A stretch of 22,301 nt of DNA, from NCBI GenBank assembly GCA_023375785.1, contig SZWC01019080.1:14523-36823 (forward strand), given 5' to 3'. A program made the position numbers and the translations under genes. A model generated the notes under the pieces. That model worked only from the letters and a program-made list of their open reading frames with translations, ran no database searches and was not told the origin of the DNA. The DNA comes from Penium margaritaceum. Lineage: Eukaryota; Streptophyta; Zygnematophyceae; Desmidiales; Peniaceae. Within the stretch, counting starts at the first letter, position 1. Each line of letters starts with the position of its first letter. Below, piece after piece: positions 1 to 8,032 of this stretch.

Positions 1-355
1 GAGCTCCAGTGAAGCAGAGTATGTGGCACTGGGTGCAGGTACGTGTGAGAGTGTTTGGCTGTCCCGCCTGTTGTAGCAGTTGCGTGTCCCCATTCATTAC
101 ATCACCCTGAGCTGTGACAACCAGAGTGCGAAGGCGATTGCTGAGCACGATGGCATGCATCACTCTCGCACTAGGCACATTAACATTGAGCATCATTTTG
201 TACGCGAGCGCATTGCCGCTGGGGAAGTTCACATTGTCTGGGTCGACACTCGTCAACAGCGTGCAGACTTTCTCACCAAAGCGCTCAGCAGTGGAATGTT
301 CAAGGCGGCTGTGCATGCTGTTGGCTTGCTGCGCTCTTGTGATGCCGCCGGTTGA
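1..355 (+). pseudogene. Ty1/copia RNase H, C-terminal fragment (copia-1)
   Basis: The frame beginning at base 2 encodes the end of a Ty1/copia polyprotein. It opens with SSSEAEYVAL, the family's SSTEAEYVA-type motif carrying an RNase H acidic residue. The CDNQSAKAIAE motif follows, with its Asp at 116-118, then a HINIEHHFVRE segment and the VDTRQQRADFLTKAL motif that typically closes copia pol. The reading ends at a TGA at 353-355. One in-frame TAG at 74-76 interrupts it, so this is a decayed copy. RNase H normally degrades the RNA strand of the RNA/DNA hybrid during reverse transcription. The upstream part of the element lies outside the window. Family assignment is secure; the exact lineage is not determined. 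Confidence 0.9.
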
Positions 356-430
356 TGTGAATCCTGTGATGTTCTCCTCGTCCTATGTTCTGTGTGTGTG
401 AGGCCTGTTTGTTTGTGGGTCATGGGGTAG

Positions 431-960
431 TGTTGGTTATTATCACAAACACACGCAAGTGCCCTCTTGTCTCGATTCATGCCCACACCTCACCACTGCA
501 GGTGATTGAACTGGATTAAGGCTCCCTGGTGCAAGACTATGGTGCAGCATGAAGTGCACAGTGGAGGTGCCCCCATCAAGCGGCCAAGTGGTGGCTTCAG
601 CACCAGCCTTGTCACAAGCCTTAGTTTAGTAATAACCTCATGTGCCAAAATGGGGATACAACTTGTAGGATTGCATGCTTGTTAGTTGATTGAATACTTG
701 CATGTTCCTAGAGTGGTGAACCGGGTTGCTGATCCCTCGGGACCACACGTCCGGCTTGTGTTGGCGTGTGAGAAACCGCCTGGAGCTCGCTCGCTCCAGG
801 GTCGGGTTCGATCCCTGGGTGGCGGCCGGGCCCCACGATGAGTGCCTCGCGTGGGTGGCCCGGTCAACTGGCTCTCACCACCTCGCTCACTACTTACTCT
901 AGTGAAGCTGTGTCTTAACCACTTCCACGTTTCTTAGTCTTGAGCGTTCCCCGATCCATG
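431..960 (+). repeat. probable 3' LTR of copia-1 (right edge unresolved)
   Basis: About 75 bases after the RNase H stop, a short purine-rich tract (catggggtag, 421-430) is followed by TGTTGG at 431. This is the usual arrangement of polypurine tract then LTR start in plant copia elements. No matching CCAACA end or second LTR copy is visible in the window, so the right edge is arbitrary. The region contains no credible coding sequence. Confidence 0.3.
705..880 (+). repeat. tRNA-like/SINE-like segment with pol III box motifs
   Basis: TGGTGAACCGG at 714-724 matches the A-box consensus TRGYNNANNGG, and GGTTCGATCCC at 805-815 matches a B box (GGTTCRANNCC). A hairpin with CCTGGAG/CTCCAGG arms lies just before the B box. 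Another inverted pair (ggccgggccccac versus gtgggtggcccggtc) follows it. The box spacing of about 90 bases is long for a plain tRNA, and no full cloverleaf could be drawn, so this is not called a tRNA gene. A tRNA-derived SINE remnant, or a promoter module internal to the LTR, are the likeliest explanations. Confidence 0.35.
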
Positions 961-966
961 GCGTGC

Positions 967-1959
967 TTCATTGCTTGCCACTCACTTGCTTGCTAGCATA
1001 GTGCTTGTGGCTACCTACACACTGACCCTGGGGGGAAAAACGAATCCTAAGCTCAAACCATCATTGATATTGCAAGCTAGCGAGGTGAGTCATGCCAAAA
1101 CAAAAATTTCAATGTTTTCTCCAGCGCTGATGGCCTGGATCATCTGGTCGTCAAAGCAAACTGTCCAGCTGTTCAGGTTGGCATAGAACTTCGACCAACG
1201 CGGCCAGGTTTGTGTCTTTGTTAGGCCAAGAACCAGGTAGTTTGGATTTTCAAAGGGGCAAATGTATCTTCAACGACTACTTCACGTCTCGCCACAAGAA
1301 GACCCGACAATCAGACAATGTGTCAGTAGCAGGTGCTCATACTGATGAGCGCCTGCTACTGCTACTCCAGATTCATTTTCGTTTATGTGACGGGCAGCGA
1401 TGATGCATGTTTTGGTTCGCGAGCAAGTCTGGCACTTACCGTACTACGGCTTGAAAATTAAGCTTGACCATTCACACTTTCGATGACCGCAATTTCGATC
1501 AACATGTGACAAGCAAATAACGGGCCCTCTGAAACCACCTTCCAGTAATCCAACGCTACAAACAACATTGTTCCAAACAACACATTTGGAGTTAAAGGTG
1601 TTCATAATCGGAGTGGTCAATCGACGCCGCGGAAGTGATATCGGACAATTCTTTGAAGAAATTGAAGGTTGTTCGTCTTTGATTGGTCTTTGGTAATACA
1701 CATCGAGTCCTCGCATGTGCACTCCATTTTCTTGACGTGCATCGACGATTCCACCAGGAACGCATAGGCTTTTCTTGCACAACTCGAGATATGGCTCACG
1801 CAACATAGGCACTCGGAAAAAAGTTTCTGCAGCGAGTAACAACGTTTTTGACTGGACTTGATGTTACATCAATTCTACCATTGAGGCCTGTCGTGTAGGA
1901 GTAATCCGTACGGAACCTCGGTCAGATAGGAGCTTCTGCTTGTCCAAAATTTCAAGTCG
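967..1959. other. unassigned stretch between copia-1 and gypsy-1
   Basis: No recognisable protein motif was found on either strand. A minus-strand frame stays open for 132 codons (1444-1842), but its translation shows no known domain, and such a length can arise by chance in a window this size. The missing 5' LTR and leader of gypsy-1 would be expected in this stretch. No clear match to the gypsy LTRs at 5991 or 12029 was seen by eye. A short 7-bp hairpin (CCATGCG/CGCATGG) lies at 1963-1980, just beyond it. Confidence 0.4.
1325..1360. repeat. near-perfect 16-bp inverted repeat (hairpin)
   Basis: Arms 1325-1340 (AGTAGCAGGTGCTCAT) and 1345-1360 (ATGAGCGCCTGCTACT) pair at 15 of 16 positions, with one G:U-compatible mismatch, around a 4-nt loop (actg). 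No coding region covers it. It could be a MITE remnant, a small-RNA-type fold-back or chance; nothing else in the sequence assigns a role. Confidence 0.85.
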
Positions 1960-2039
1960 ATGCCATGCGCTGACGCATGGGACGACCCATCACTTTGCAT
2001 AAGGAGCATACCCTAACCAAGAATACTTGGTCAGTTTAC

Positions 2040-2461
2040 CTTTTTCGAAGTTAAAATGAGCACGAAACCTTGCTTAGGAGTTCAGCGTGGCGGAGTACAG
2101 TTGGTGTTTCTGTGAAACCATCATCGGCAGTGACCTTGTCCCCGACGAACGGTTTTTGTACAACAATGGCTTGATGCGGGATACTCGATAAGCAATCGCC
2201 AATTTTGGCATCCAATATAACCTTCTACAAATGATCGCACGAGACGACCGCATCGACAGCGCCAAATATAATGCTCGGATGCAGGAATCGATCAGCCAGC
2301 GACCCCAAAGCCCAGATCCCTATCGTGGCGAAGTTCAGTCGCAGCTGGCGCAAACCTCGTCTCCGATGGAGATCAACACTGTCGACAAGCGCAATCAATG
2401 ACTCTGATGGACTTGCGGGAAACCTGGCCATATCTCACATGACTGTCGAAAGCGGCAATAG
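2040..2461 (+). pseudogene. gypsy-1 gag remnant with CCHC zinc knuckle
   Basis: Reading in the frame of base 2081 gives a gag-like stretch: SVAEYS, then a FLYNNGLMRD segment resembling the NGL motif of gypsy capsids, and SSPMEINTVDK just ahead of a zinc knuckle at 2405-2446. The knuckle reads (stop)-W-T-C-GKPG-H-ISHD-C. Spacing is exactly C-x2-C-x4-H-x4-C, but the first cysteine codon is TGA (2405-2407). Other in-frame stops are TAA at 2189-2191, TGA at 2399-2401 and TAG at 2459-2461. Gag would form the virus-like particle and bind element RNA. The N-terminal part before about 2040 is not readable. Confidence 0.8.
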
Positions 2462-2689
2462 TAAGCCAAAAGGGGGGGAAGTTGCAAGAAAAGAGCGAGG
2501 AGTCGGGAAACGACAAAGGGCAAGAGCCGACGGCAAGGCTCCTCTTCGGTTGGAAATTTCATAACGGACTGATCGTCCATTTGAGCGACTCACATCACCG
2601 TAGACAAGGACTCCTAAAATCGCAAAGTTCGACGAAGGGTACGATGACAACCAATGGGTTATACTACTGCGAGTTCAATCGAGGAGCTA

Positions 2690-3000
2690 CATTTGACGCA
2701 CAACGGCAGCGACACTACTGGATGCAAGAACTTCTACTTGTTTTGTCAGCAACATGGTTCAGCAACTGGGTTTGTAGACCAAATCAGGTGTGTTTGAAGG
2801 AAAAACCATCGATGGACGAATGAAGATTTGGCGACATCACAAATCACTACGGCTACAAATCGAAGATATGCACGACGTAATGGTTTGAAGGAATTGCCCA
2901 ACAAGCAACCACAAAATCATCCTCGGACGAGATTTCCTGTACAGACACAACTCGCATGTTGGTTGGAGCAACAGACCAGTCTATGTGAGCATTAATGGTA
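2690..3000 (+). pseudogene. gypsy-1 aspartic protease (retropepsin) remnant
   Basis: Two pieces of a retropepsin are visible in different frames. Near 2711-2722 the sequence encodes DTTGCKNFY, resembling the D-S/T-G active-site motif followed by a hydrophobic stretch. At 2913-2966 it encodes KIILGRDFLYRHNSHVGW, closely resembling the ILGMDWL segment that ends gypsy proteases. A frame change and stops separate them, so the enzyme is dead. The protease would have cleaved the Gag-Pol polyprotein. The second motif is clear; the first is probable, because the active-site triplet carries an extra codon. Confidence 0.7.
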
Positions 3001-3276
3001 GAAAGTGACATATGCCTCTAGTCGAGAGATCCACGACGTAGCGTCGGTTAGGGGAAGTAGCAAAGGTGGAAGCGACAGAGGAGTTGCGACAGTTGCAAAA
3101 CGCCAACCGATATGTCTGGATGTGGCTAAGCGATACCTGAGGAGTGGAGTTACAGCGTGCCTAGTCCGCGTAGAATCAGGAGAAGCAGAAGAAGTTACAA
3201 CTGCCGAAGCTACGTTAGAAACATAGACCATCCGATAGACGTGAAGCTAGGCAGAAAATCGACGGTGAAGGGGACC

Positions 3277-3990
3277 TGTCGGATGAGTAACCATGAGTGG
3301 ACTTTCTAAAAGCAACTGGATGAGATGCCCAAGCAGGGATTTATCCGATCCTCCACGTCACCTTACGCAATACCTATTATTTTTGTGAAGAACGAGACAG
3401 GAGAGATGCGGATGTGCGTGGACTACCAAGCGTTGACCAACATCACCATCAAGAATTGATACCCCCTCCTCAGAGCAGATGAACTTTTTGACCAACTCTG
3501 TGTGGCCCAAATTTTCGACAATATAGACCTACGCAGCAACTATCATCAGACCCGCATATGTGACAAGGACATCAAGAAGACAACCTTTTGTACCATATAT
3601 AGGTACATCGAGTTCACAGTCATTTCGTTTGGACTCACCAAGTCCCCAACAACATTCATGGCGGCAATGAACTTTTTTTCCGCCTGTATCTTGTCGTCGC
3701 GAATCTCGACGATGTAATGGGTGTGCATCCGCACCACGAAGGAGCATATGGAAGTGTTTGAAAAAATATCAAGGTTTTACAGAGAGAAGTTTCTCAACAA
3801 AACTACCAAAATATAAATTCGGTCGCTGTTCGATCGAGTTTCTGTGTCACATCATCGGCGGCGGACGGATCACGATTGACTCAAAAGAAGTGGAGGCGGT
3901 AACTGATTGGCCGAGGCCCACAAATGTGCAAGAAGTACACGTGTGTTTGGGCTTCTACAACTAGTACCGTCGATTCGTTATGGATTATGT
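3277..3990 (+). pseudogene. gypsy-1 reverse transcriptase
   Basis: Frame 1 reads QLDEMPKQGFIRSSTSPYA, then MRMCVDYQALT, IDLRSNYHQTRI and FGLTKSPTTFMAAMN, which are the ordered RT motifs of Ty3/gypsy elements. The catalytic box reads NLDDV at 3702-3716, but in frame 3. The frame shift falls in a T run at 3673-3679, between the MN and the FRLYLVV stretches. A TGA at 3457-3459 sits where KNRYPL is expected, consistent with CGA to TGA. More frame changes follow the catalytic box. The end of the domain is recognisable as HIIGGGRITIDSKEVEAVTD followed by GFYN(stop)YRRFV, with the TAG at 3962-3964. Confidence 0.92.
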
Positions 3991-4500
3991 CCAAGTGTCA
4001 GCGCCTCTCTCCAATCTCACTCAAAATTCCACTCAGTGAAATTGGGGGGGGGGGGCAATAAACAAGAAGAGTTCAAATCTTTGAGAAATTCTCTTACCTC
4101 TGCACGAGCTTTACAATATACGGAGCCAATGGTCGACTAAATCATGACCACCAATGCGTCCGATGGAGCTATGGGATATGTTCTCCTCCAAGACAATGGC
4201 GGTGGAGAACAACCGGTCGCGTACATGTGAAGAAAACTAAGCAGACTGGAACGTAGATATGTGGTGCACGAAAAGGAGATGCTTGCAGTCGTGCACGCGT
4301 TCAAGACGTGGCGGTGCTACTTGGAATTCCGAGAATGTATTTTCTGCACAGATCATCATGCCCTAAAATACCTCAAGACCGAGCCAAATCTATGCCATCG
4401 ACAAACCGGATGGATGGAGTTCCTCGAACCAACTTCGACTACGACATCAAGTATCACCATGGGAAAACAAATTCGACGGATGCTCTGATTTGACGACTGG
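3991..4500 (+). pseudogene. gypsy-1 RNase H domain
   Basis: The sequence encodes TTNASDGAMGYVLLQD, RKLSRLERRYVVHEKEMLAVV, HAFKTWRCYL, TDHHALKYL and finally YHHGKTNSTDAL. This is the order seen in gypsy RNase H. Two changes matter. The first active-site residue of the TDAS motif is Asn (AAT at 4153-4155), and a TGA at 4228-4230 precedes the RKL motif. The last segment is shifted by one frame around 4425. A run of 12 G residues at 4044-4055 lies just upstream and is a likely slippage or sequencing-error site. Confidence 0.9.
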
Positions 4501-5620
4501 ATCTTATGGCTGGGATCACTATGTTGCTCGTTGAACAAGACCCGTACCTTTCCAAGATATTCATCAAAGGTTACCAGGAGTTTGACGTGTATGACAAAAC
4601 CAAGTTTTGGTTTGACAAACCCTATTGGCGACGGTGATCCACTCGTTTGGTCGTCGTCCCTCATAATGAGGAGTTACAACGGATGCTATTGGAGGAGTGC
4701 CACGACACCAATCTAGGTGGGCACTTTGGTGAGGACAATATGTTTAAAGAAATTGGCAAAATACGACTCCCGGGAAAAGATACAGACAGACTTGGCGGCC
4801 TTTTGCAAATCATGCGACACCTGTCAAAGACAAAAATCTCGTTGCACGCGGCCACCCTGTCGACTCCAACCCCTACCTTTTTAGACAGAACCGTGGGCCG
4901 ACATTAGCATGGACTTCGTGATGGGACTACCCGCCACCCCCGAGGGGTATGACATCATCCTCATCATGGTGCAAAGATTATCTTAAGTGTCACACATCAT
5001 CCCGACAACGACCATTGTCACCATAGAAGGGACATCGCGGCTACCTCTAAATCACATCGTACGATTACACGGAGTGCCGCGTACCATCATCAATGTCTGA
5101 GACGGTCGCTTCACCAGCCGGTTTTGGCAAGAATTGATGACAAGATACGGTAGTGAGATTCAGCTATCAACGGAGTTCCGTCCTCAGACTGACGAGAAAA
5201 CCGAGAAAACAAATCAAACACTCAAACAACTTCTCCGAACTTTATGCAAGTCACATGGGAATGATTGGGCAACAAAATCGTCGGCCTTCAAACTCGCATA
5301 CAACTCCGCCACTTCCACTACAACGGGTAAAACATCTTTTGAGGTGGTGCACGCCAAACTTCTTGCCACATCGACTACATTACAGAGTCCCAGTAACATC
5401 CTCGTGGTTGACATCCACCGAGGGGATTTTACGAGCATCTAGGAGGAAACATGGTAGAACCTCATGAAGACACAAGTAGCTAGCAAGCGGGCAGCCAAAT
5501 GACATCGCACCGATGGCGTGTTCAGCGCTGGCGCTTGCGTCCTCCTCAGTTCAGCGAACATCAAATTACGTGGACAAACAAATATGAAGCACCACTAGTT
5601 AGGACTGTTTGAGGTAAAGC
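4501..5620 (+). pseudogene. gypsy-1 integrase
   Basis: The N-terminal HHCC region is visible as HNEELQRMLLEECHD, LGGHFGED and then FCKSCDTCQRQK, with Cys codons at 4813 and 4822 giving C-x2-C. The catalytic core starts with [11 protein letters not shown] (Asp at 4912-4914). The second catalytic site, usually SDRD-x-RFTS, reads N-V-stop-D-GRFTS at 5092-5112, so the catalytic Asp has become Val and the next codon is a TGA. The third acidic site is preserved as TDEKTEKTNQTL (Glu at 5203-5205). Integrase would insert the cDNA into the chromosome. With the middle Asp lost and several frame changes, this copy cannot. Confidence 0.9.
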
Positions 5621-5622
5621 GA

Positions 5623-5930
5623 ATGCAAACCCCAGTCATCGCTCGACTTTGTCTCCTTGACAGCATGACAATCCAGCCTGTCTTCCACGTCAGCAAGTTG
5701 AAGCATTACCAGGACCATAGTCAGAGCTTCCCCGGCAGAGACGTCGCACCTCTACCACCGGTACATGTGGACAAGGATACGGAGTACGTGATTGAAGACA
5801 TCCTTGGACATACATACTTTAGAAAACCAACCAAGTATCTGCTCGATTGGCACTGCTACAACGCCGCACACAACAACTGGGAGCATATGACAACCTTCGG
5901 GACATCGATCATAGGATCGATGATTACTTT
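5623..5930 (+). pseudogene. gypsy-1 integrase C-terminus with chromodomain
   Basis: One open stretch encodes IQPVFHVSKLKHYQ, matching the HPVFHVS-LK motif at the end of chromoviral integrases, then a proline-rich linker and a chromodomain-like segment. The latter reads TEYVIEDILGHTYF (5779 onward), KYLLDWHCYN and NNWEHMTTF. These align with the E-x-Y-x-VE-x-IL, YLVKWKGY and NTWEP positions of chromodomains. The third aromatic/acidic signature is altered (LLDWHCY for LVKWKGY). An 8-bp inverted repeat (CATCGATC/GATCGATG, 5903-5922) sits at the end. The open frame runs on to 6198, but after about 5945 it enters noncoding PPT and LTR sequence. Confidence 0.85.
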
Positions 5931-5990
5931 CGCTGTCACTGGCCTATGTCTGCTAGCGTGCCGGGTAGTCGTGGCTGAAAGGGGTGGAAG

Positions 5991-6466
5991 TGATACGTCC
6001 CTGCCATACATGAGTTCCAAAAACTTGCAAGTAGGCATTTTTGTTCTTAGATTAATGGCCCACCGCGCGGTGACTTCGGGATTTTTTTGCCGTTTGGCGG
6101 AGGGCATTTTGGCCAATTGCCCCGACCTCCGGTGTCCGTTCCAAAATTCTCTGAAAACTTCAACCACGTTCTCGAATGATCAAATCAAAGTGTCGTGAAC
6201 CATATTGATATTTTTAAATAGTCTAGTCAATTTCTTGACAACGCTCTGCTTCAACGAAGAAGCGTCAAGGTTTTGTCAAAGCCACCTGACTTCTCGGCAG
6301 AGCTTTTCAAATCCACCACTCACAACGTGACATCGCATGCGTCGCGCGGCTCGAATGCGGATGTCCCAACTAGTGCCTCATTCTCATTCTCGTCATTGTA
6401 TGTATGTCCTCAACACACTCGACACTTGTCACCAAAGCCACTTGCTTAATACAAATCATCCATTTG
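5991..6466 (+). repeat. gypsy-1 3' LTR, left part
   Basis: The LTR begins with TGATACGTCC directly after the polypurine tract gaaaggggtggaag. It aligns along its length with the LTR at 12029-12582. Examples are gcccaccgc versus acccaccgc, cttctcggcag versus tttctcggcaa, and accactcacaacg versus accactcacgacg. It is interrupted after 6466 by the nested element; the last five bases, ATTTG, are one copy of its target duplication. Together with 11771-11842 the LTR totals 548 bp. Confidence 0.85.
6462..6466. repeat. target-site duplication ATTTG (left)
   Basis: Identical to bases 11766-11770 on the other side of the nested element, as expected from a 5-bp staggered integration. Confidence 0.93.
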
Positions 6467-7165
6467 TGTAGCGGGAGGGCCGGTTCGGCCCTCCCTCCTT
6501 GCTGAAGCGAGAGGTGGTTGCGCACCACCCCTCGCGTCAGCGAGGGCTGGCCGGCGGCCAACAATTTTCTGGCCGTCGGCCAGCTCGCTGCCGGCCGGCT
6601 GGACGGCCGGCGGCCGGCCAAGCGACCGGCCGGCCACCGGCCCGCCAGCCGCCAGCCGCCGATCGCGGCCTCAGCATGATCGGCGGCTGAGGGACCACGA
6701 GGGCCTCGAGGGCGAGGCCTCGTGGCCTCATGCCCTCGCCCCCCCTTGCCCTCCTTGCAAACGAGCAAGAGAGGAGGAGGGATAGGGGGAGCAAGGGTGA
6801 GGTCGAAATAACTAGCGTGAAATCGCCAGCGTGCCTTGCACGCGACGATTCTGCGCCAGGACGACAAAATGTATATCGAAGTTCGTTTATGACGAACATC
6901 GATACAAAACAAACAAAATAACTCGTGCAAACACACGAGTTCAAGGTAAAAACCTCCGGTTTGGGTTCCAAAACCAGGGGTTTGGTTAAAAATGGAAAGG
7001 GGCCTCCGGAGACTCGAAATATTCGAGTTCCCCTGCCGAAGGTCGTTGATGACGATTGCCCCTAAGTCTTGCGAAGGGGGTAACACCCTGACGCGGACTG
7101 AGAACGCCATTCTGCGAACTCCGACGACGACTTCAGAGCAAGAGCTGGAGACTTAGCCCGTTACA
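6467..7165 (+). repeat. 5' LTR of the GAG-only element
   Basis: It aligns end to end with 11067-11765 at a constant offset of 4600. The first 280 bases are extremely G+C rich and made of successive inverted repeats, for example GGGAGGGCCG/CGGCCCTCCC at 6473-6482 and 6486-6495, followed by a CCGGCCGG-type cluster. The second half is A+T richer. It has AACTCGTG/CACGAGTT arms at 6920-6927 and 6934-6941, and ACTCGAA/TTCGAGT arms at 7012-7018 and 7022-7028. A TATA-like tgtatatc near 6870, present in both LTRs, is a possible core promoter. Confidence 0.95.
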
Positions 7166-7166
7166 G

Positions 7167-7180
7167 TGGTGCTCAGAGCC
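7167..7180 (+). promoter_or_regulatory. primer binding site, initiator-Met-tRNA type
   Basis: TGGTGCTCAGAGCC begins one base after the LTR end. It matches the common plant retroelement PBS TGGTATCAGAGCC except that GC replaces A. This is where the tRNA primer would start minus-strand DNA synthesis. Confidence 0.75.
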
Positions 7181-8032
7181 AGAGGACCCTCGCAACCAAG
7201 GGTTCGACGGAAACGGCGGCTACGACATAGATAAAACGTCGCCGGCAGCTGCAAGCAGCAGCAAAAACGCCAGAACGGACTACGGCATCTACACTTCACG
7301 GATCGAAGTGCCGTAAATTGCGTTAGAGAGCTTGAAAAAGGCTCTACTTTGTGGAGACTCTTCCTTCCAGCCTCTCCTCACTTCCAGAGGGCTAGGAAGA
7401 TTTTTGTGGGACGGGGTGGGGAGTCCCCAACCTAAAAAGGCACAAAATCCTCTCCATCTTCAAGGTTCCTTCAAAACCCTTTCATAAACAATTCGGACAG
7501 CGCCCCTCCCCAAGCTAAGGGACTCTCACGATCTGAGAGCACCCCAAAAAGAAGGAGTGTGATACCTTGGGGACTTTTGGCGGCTCCTCCAACGTCGCCG
7601 GCTCAAGGAGGACGCCGCCAAGGGGCGCAAGACGCACAAAGAAGACTCAAGAGGAGGCCAAGGAAGACAAGAAGACAGGAAGAAGATAAGAAGTTAGAAG
7701 AAGGATTGGAAAAGTTGCTAGGAATTGTATAATTCCTCTTCCATTCTTTGTCCTAGCTTTGTGAGCGGTACTCACACTTCTGGTCAATTCCTTGTATTGT
7801 AATTTCCTGTTTTCCTAGGTACTAGTCCTTGCCAATCGCCGCGAGTCACGGCCTAGGAGGACTAGTTGCTAAACCCACGACCTTGTGCTGACGTGGCGGC
7901 CTAGGAAAATAGAAATATAAATTGAAATTGCCTCATCAATCGTGAGAGCGTGACTTTAGGAGGTGATTCCTCCTTAAAGTAGTGGGGTGATCCTCACAAC
8001 GGTCTTCACGTGCTAGTTACACGAGCGACGAG
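7181..8032 (+). other. untranslated leader of the GAG-only element
   Basis: No coding potential in keeping with its neighbours was found over 852 bases. It contains purine-rich stretches (for example around 7620-7710). A leader of this length usually carries packaging and dimerisation signals; none can be pinpointed here. Confidence 0.6.

Noticed and set aside
705..880. Functional tRNA gene
   Set aside because: The A/B-box spacing is too long and no acceptor stem or anticodon arm could be drawn. Only a SINE-like or LTR module is supported.
6370..7110. 246-codon minus-strand open frame over the 5' LTR
   Set aside because: It is antisense to a G+C-rich LTR; a similar but shorter frame recurs in the 3' LTR. 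The translation is low-complexity Arg/Ala/Gly text caused by the CCGGCCGG repeats.
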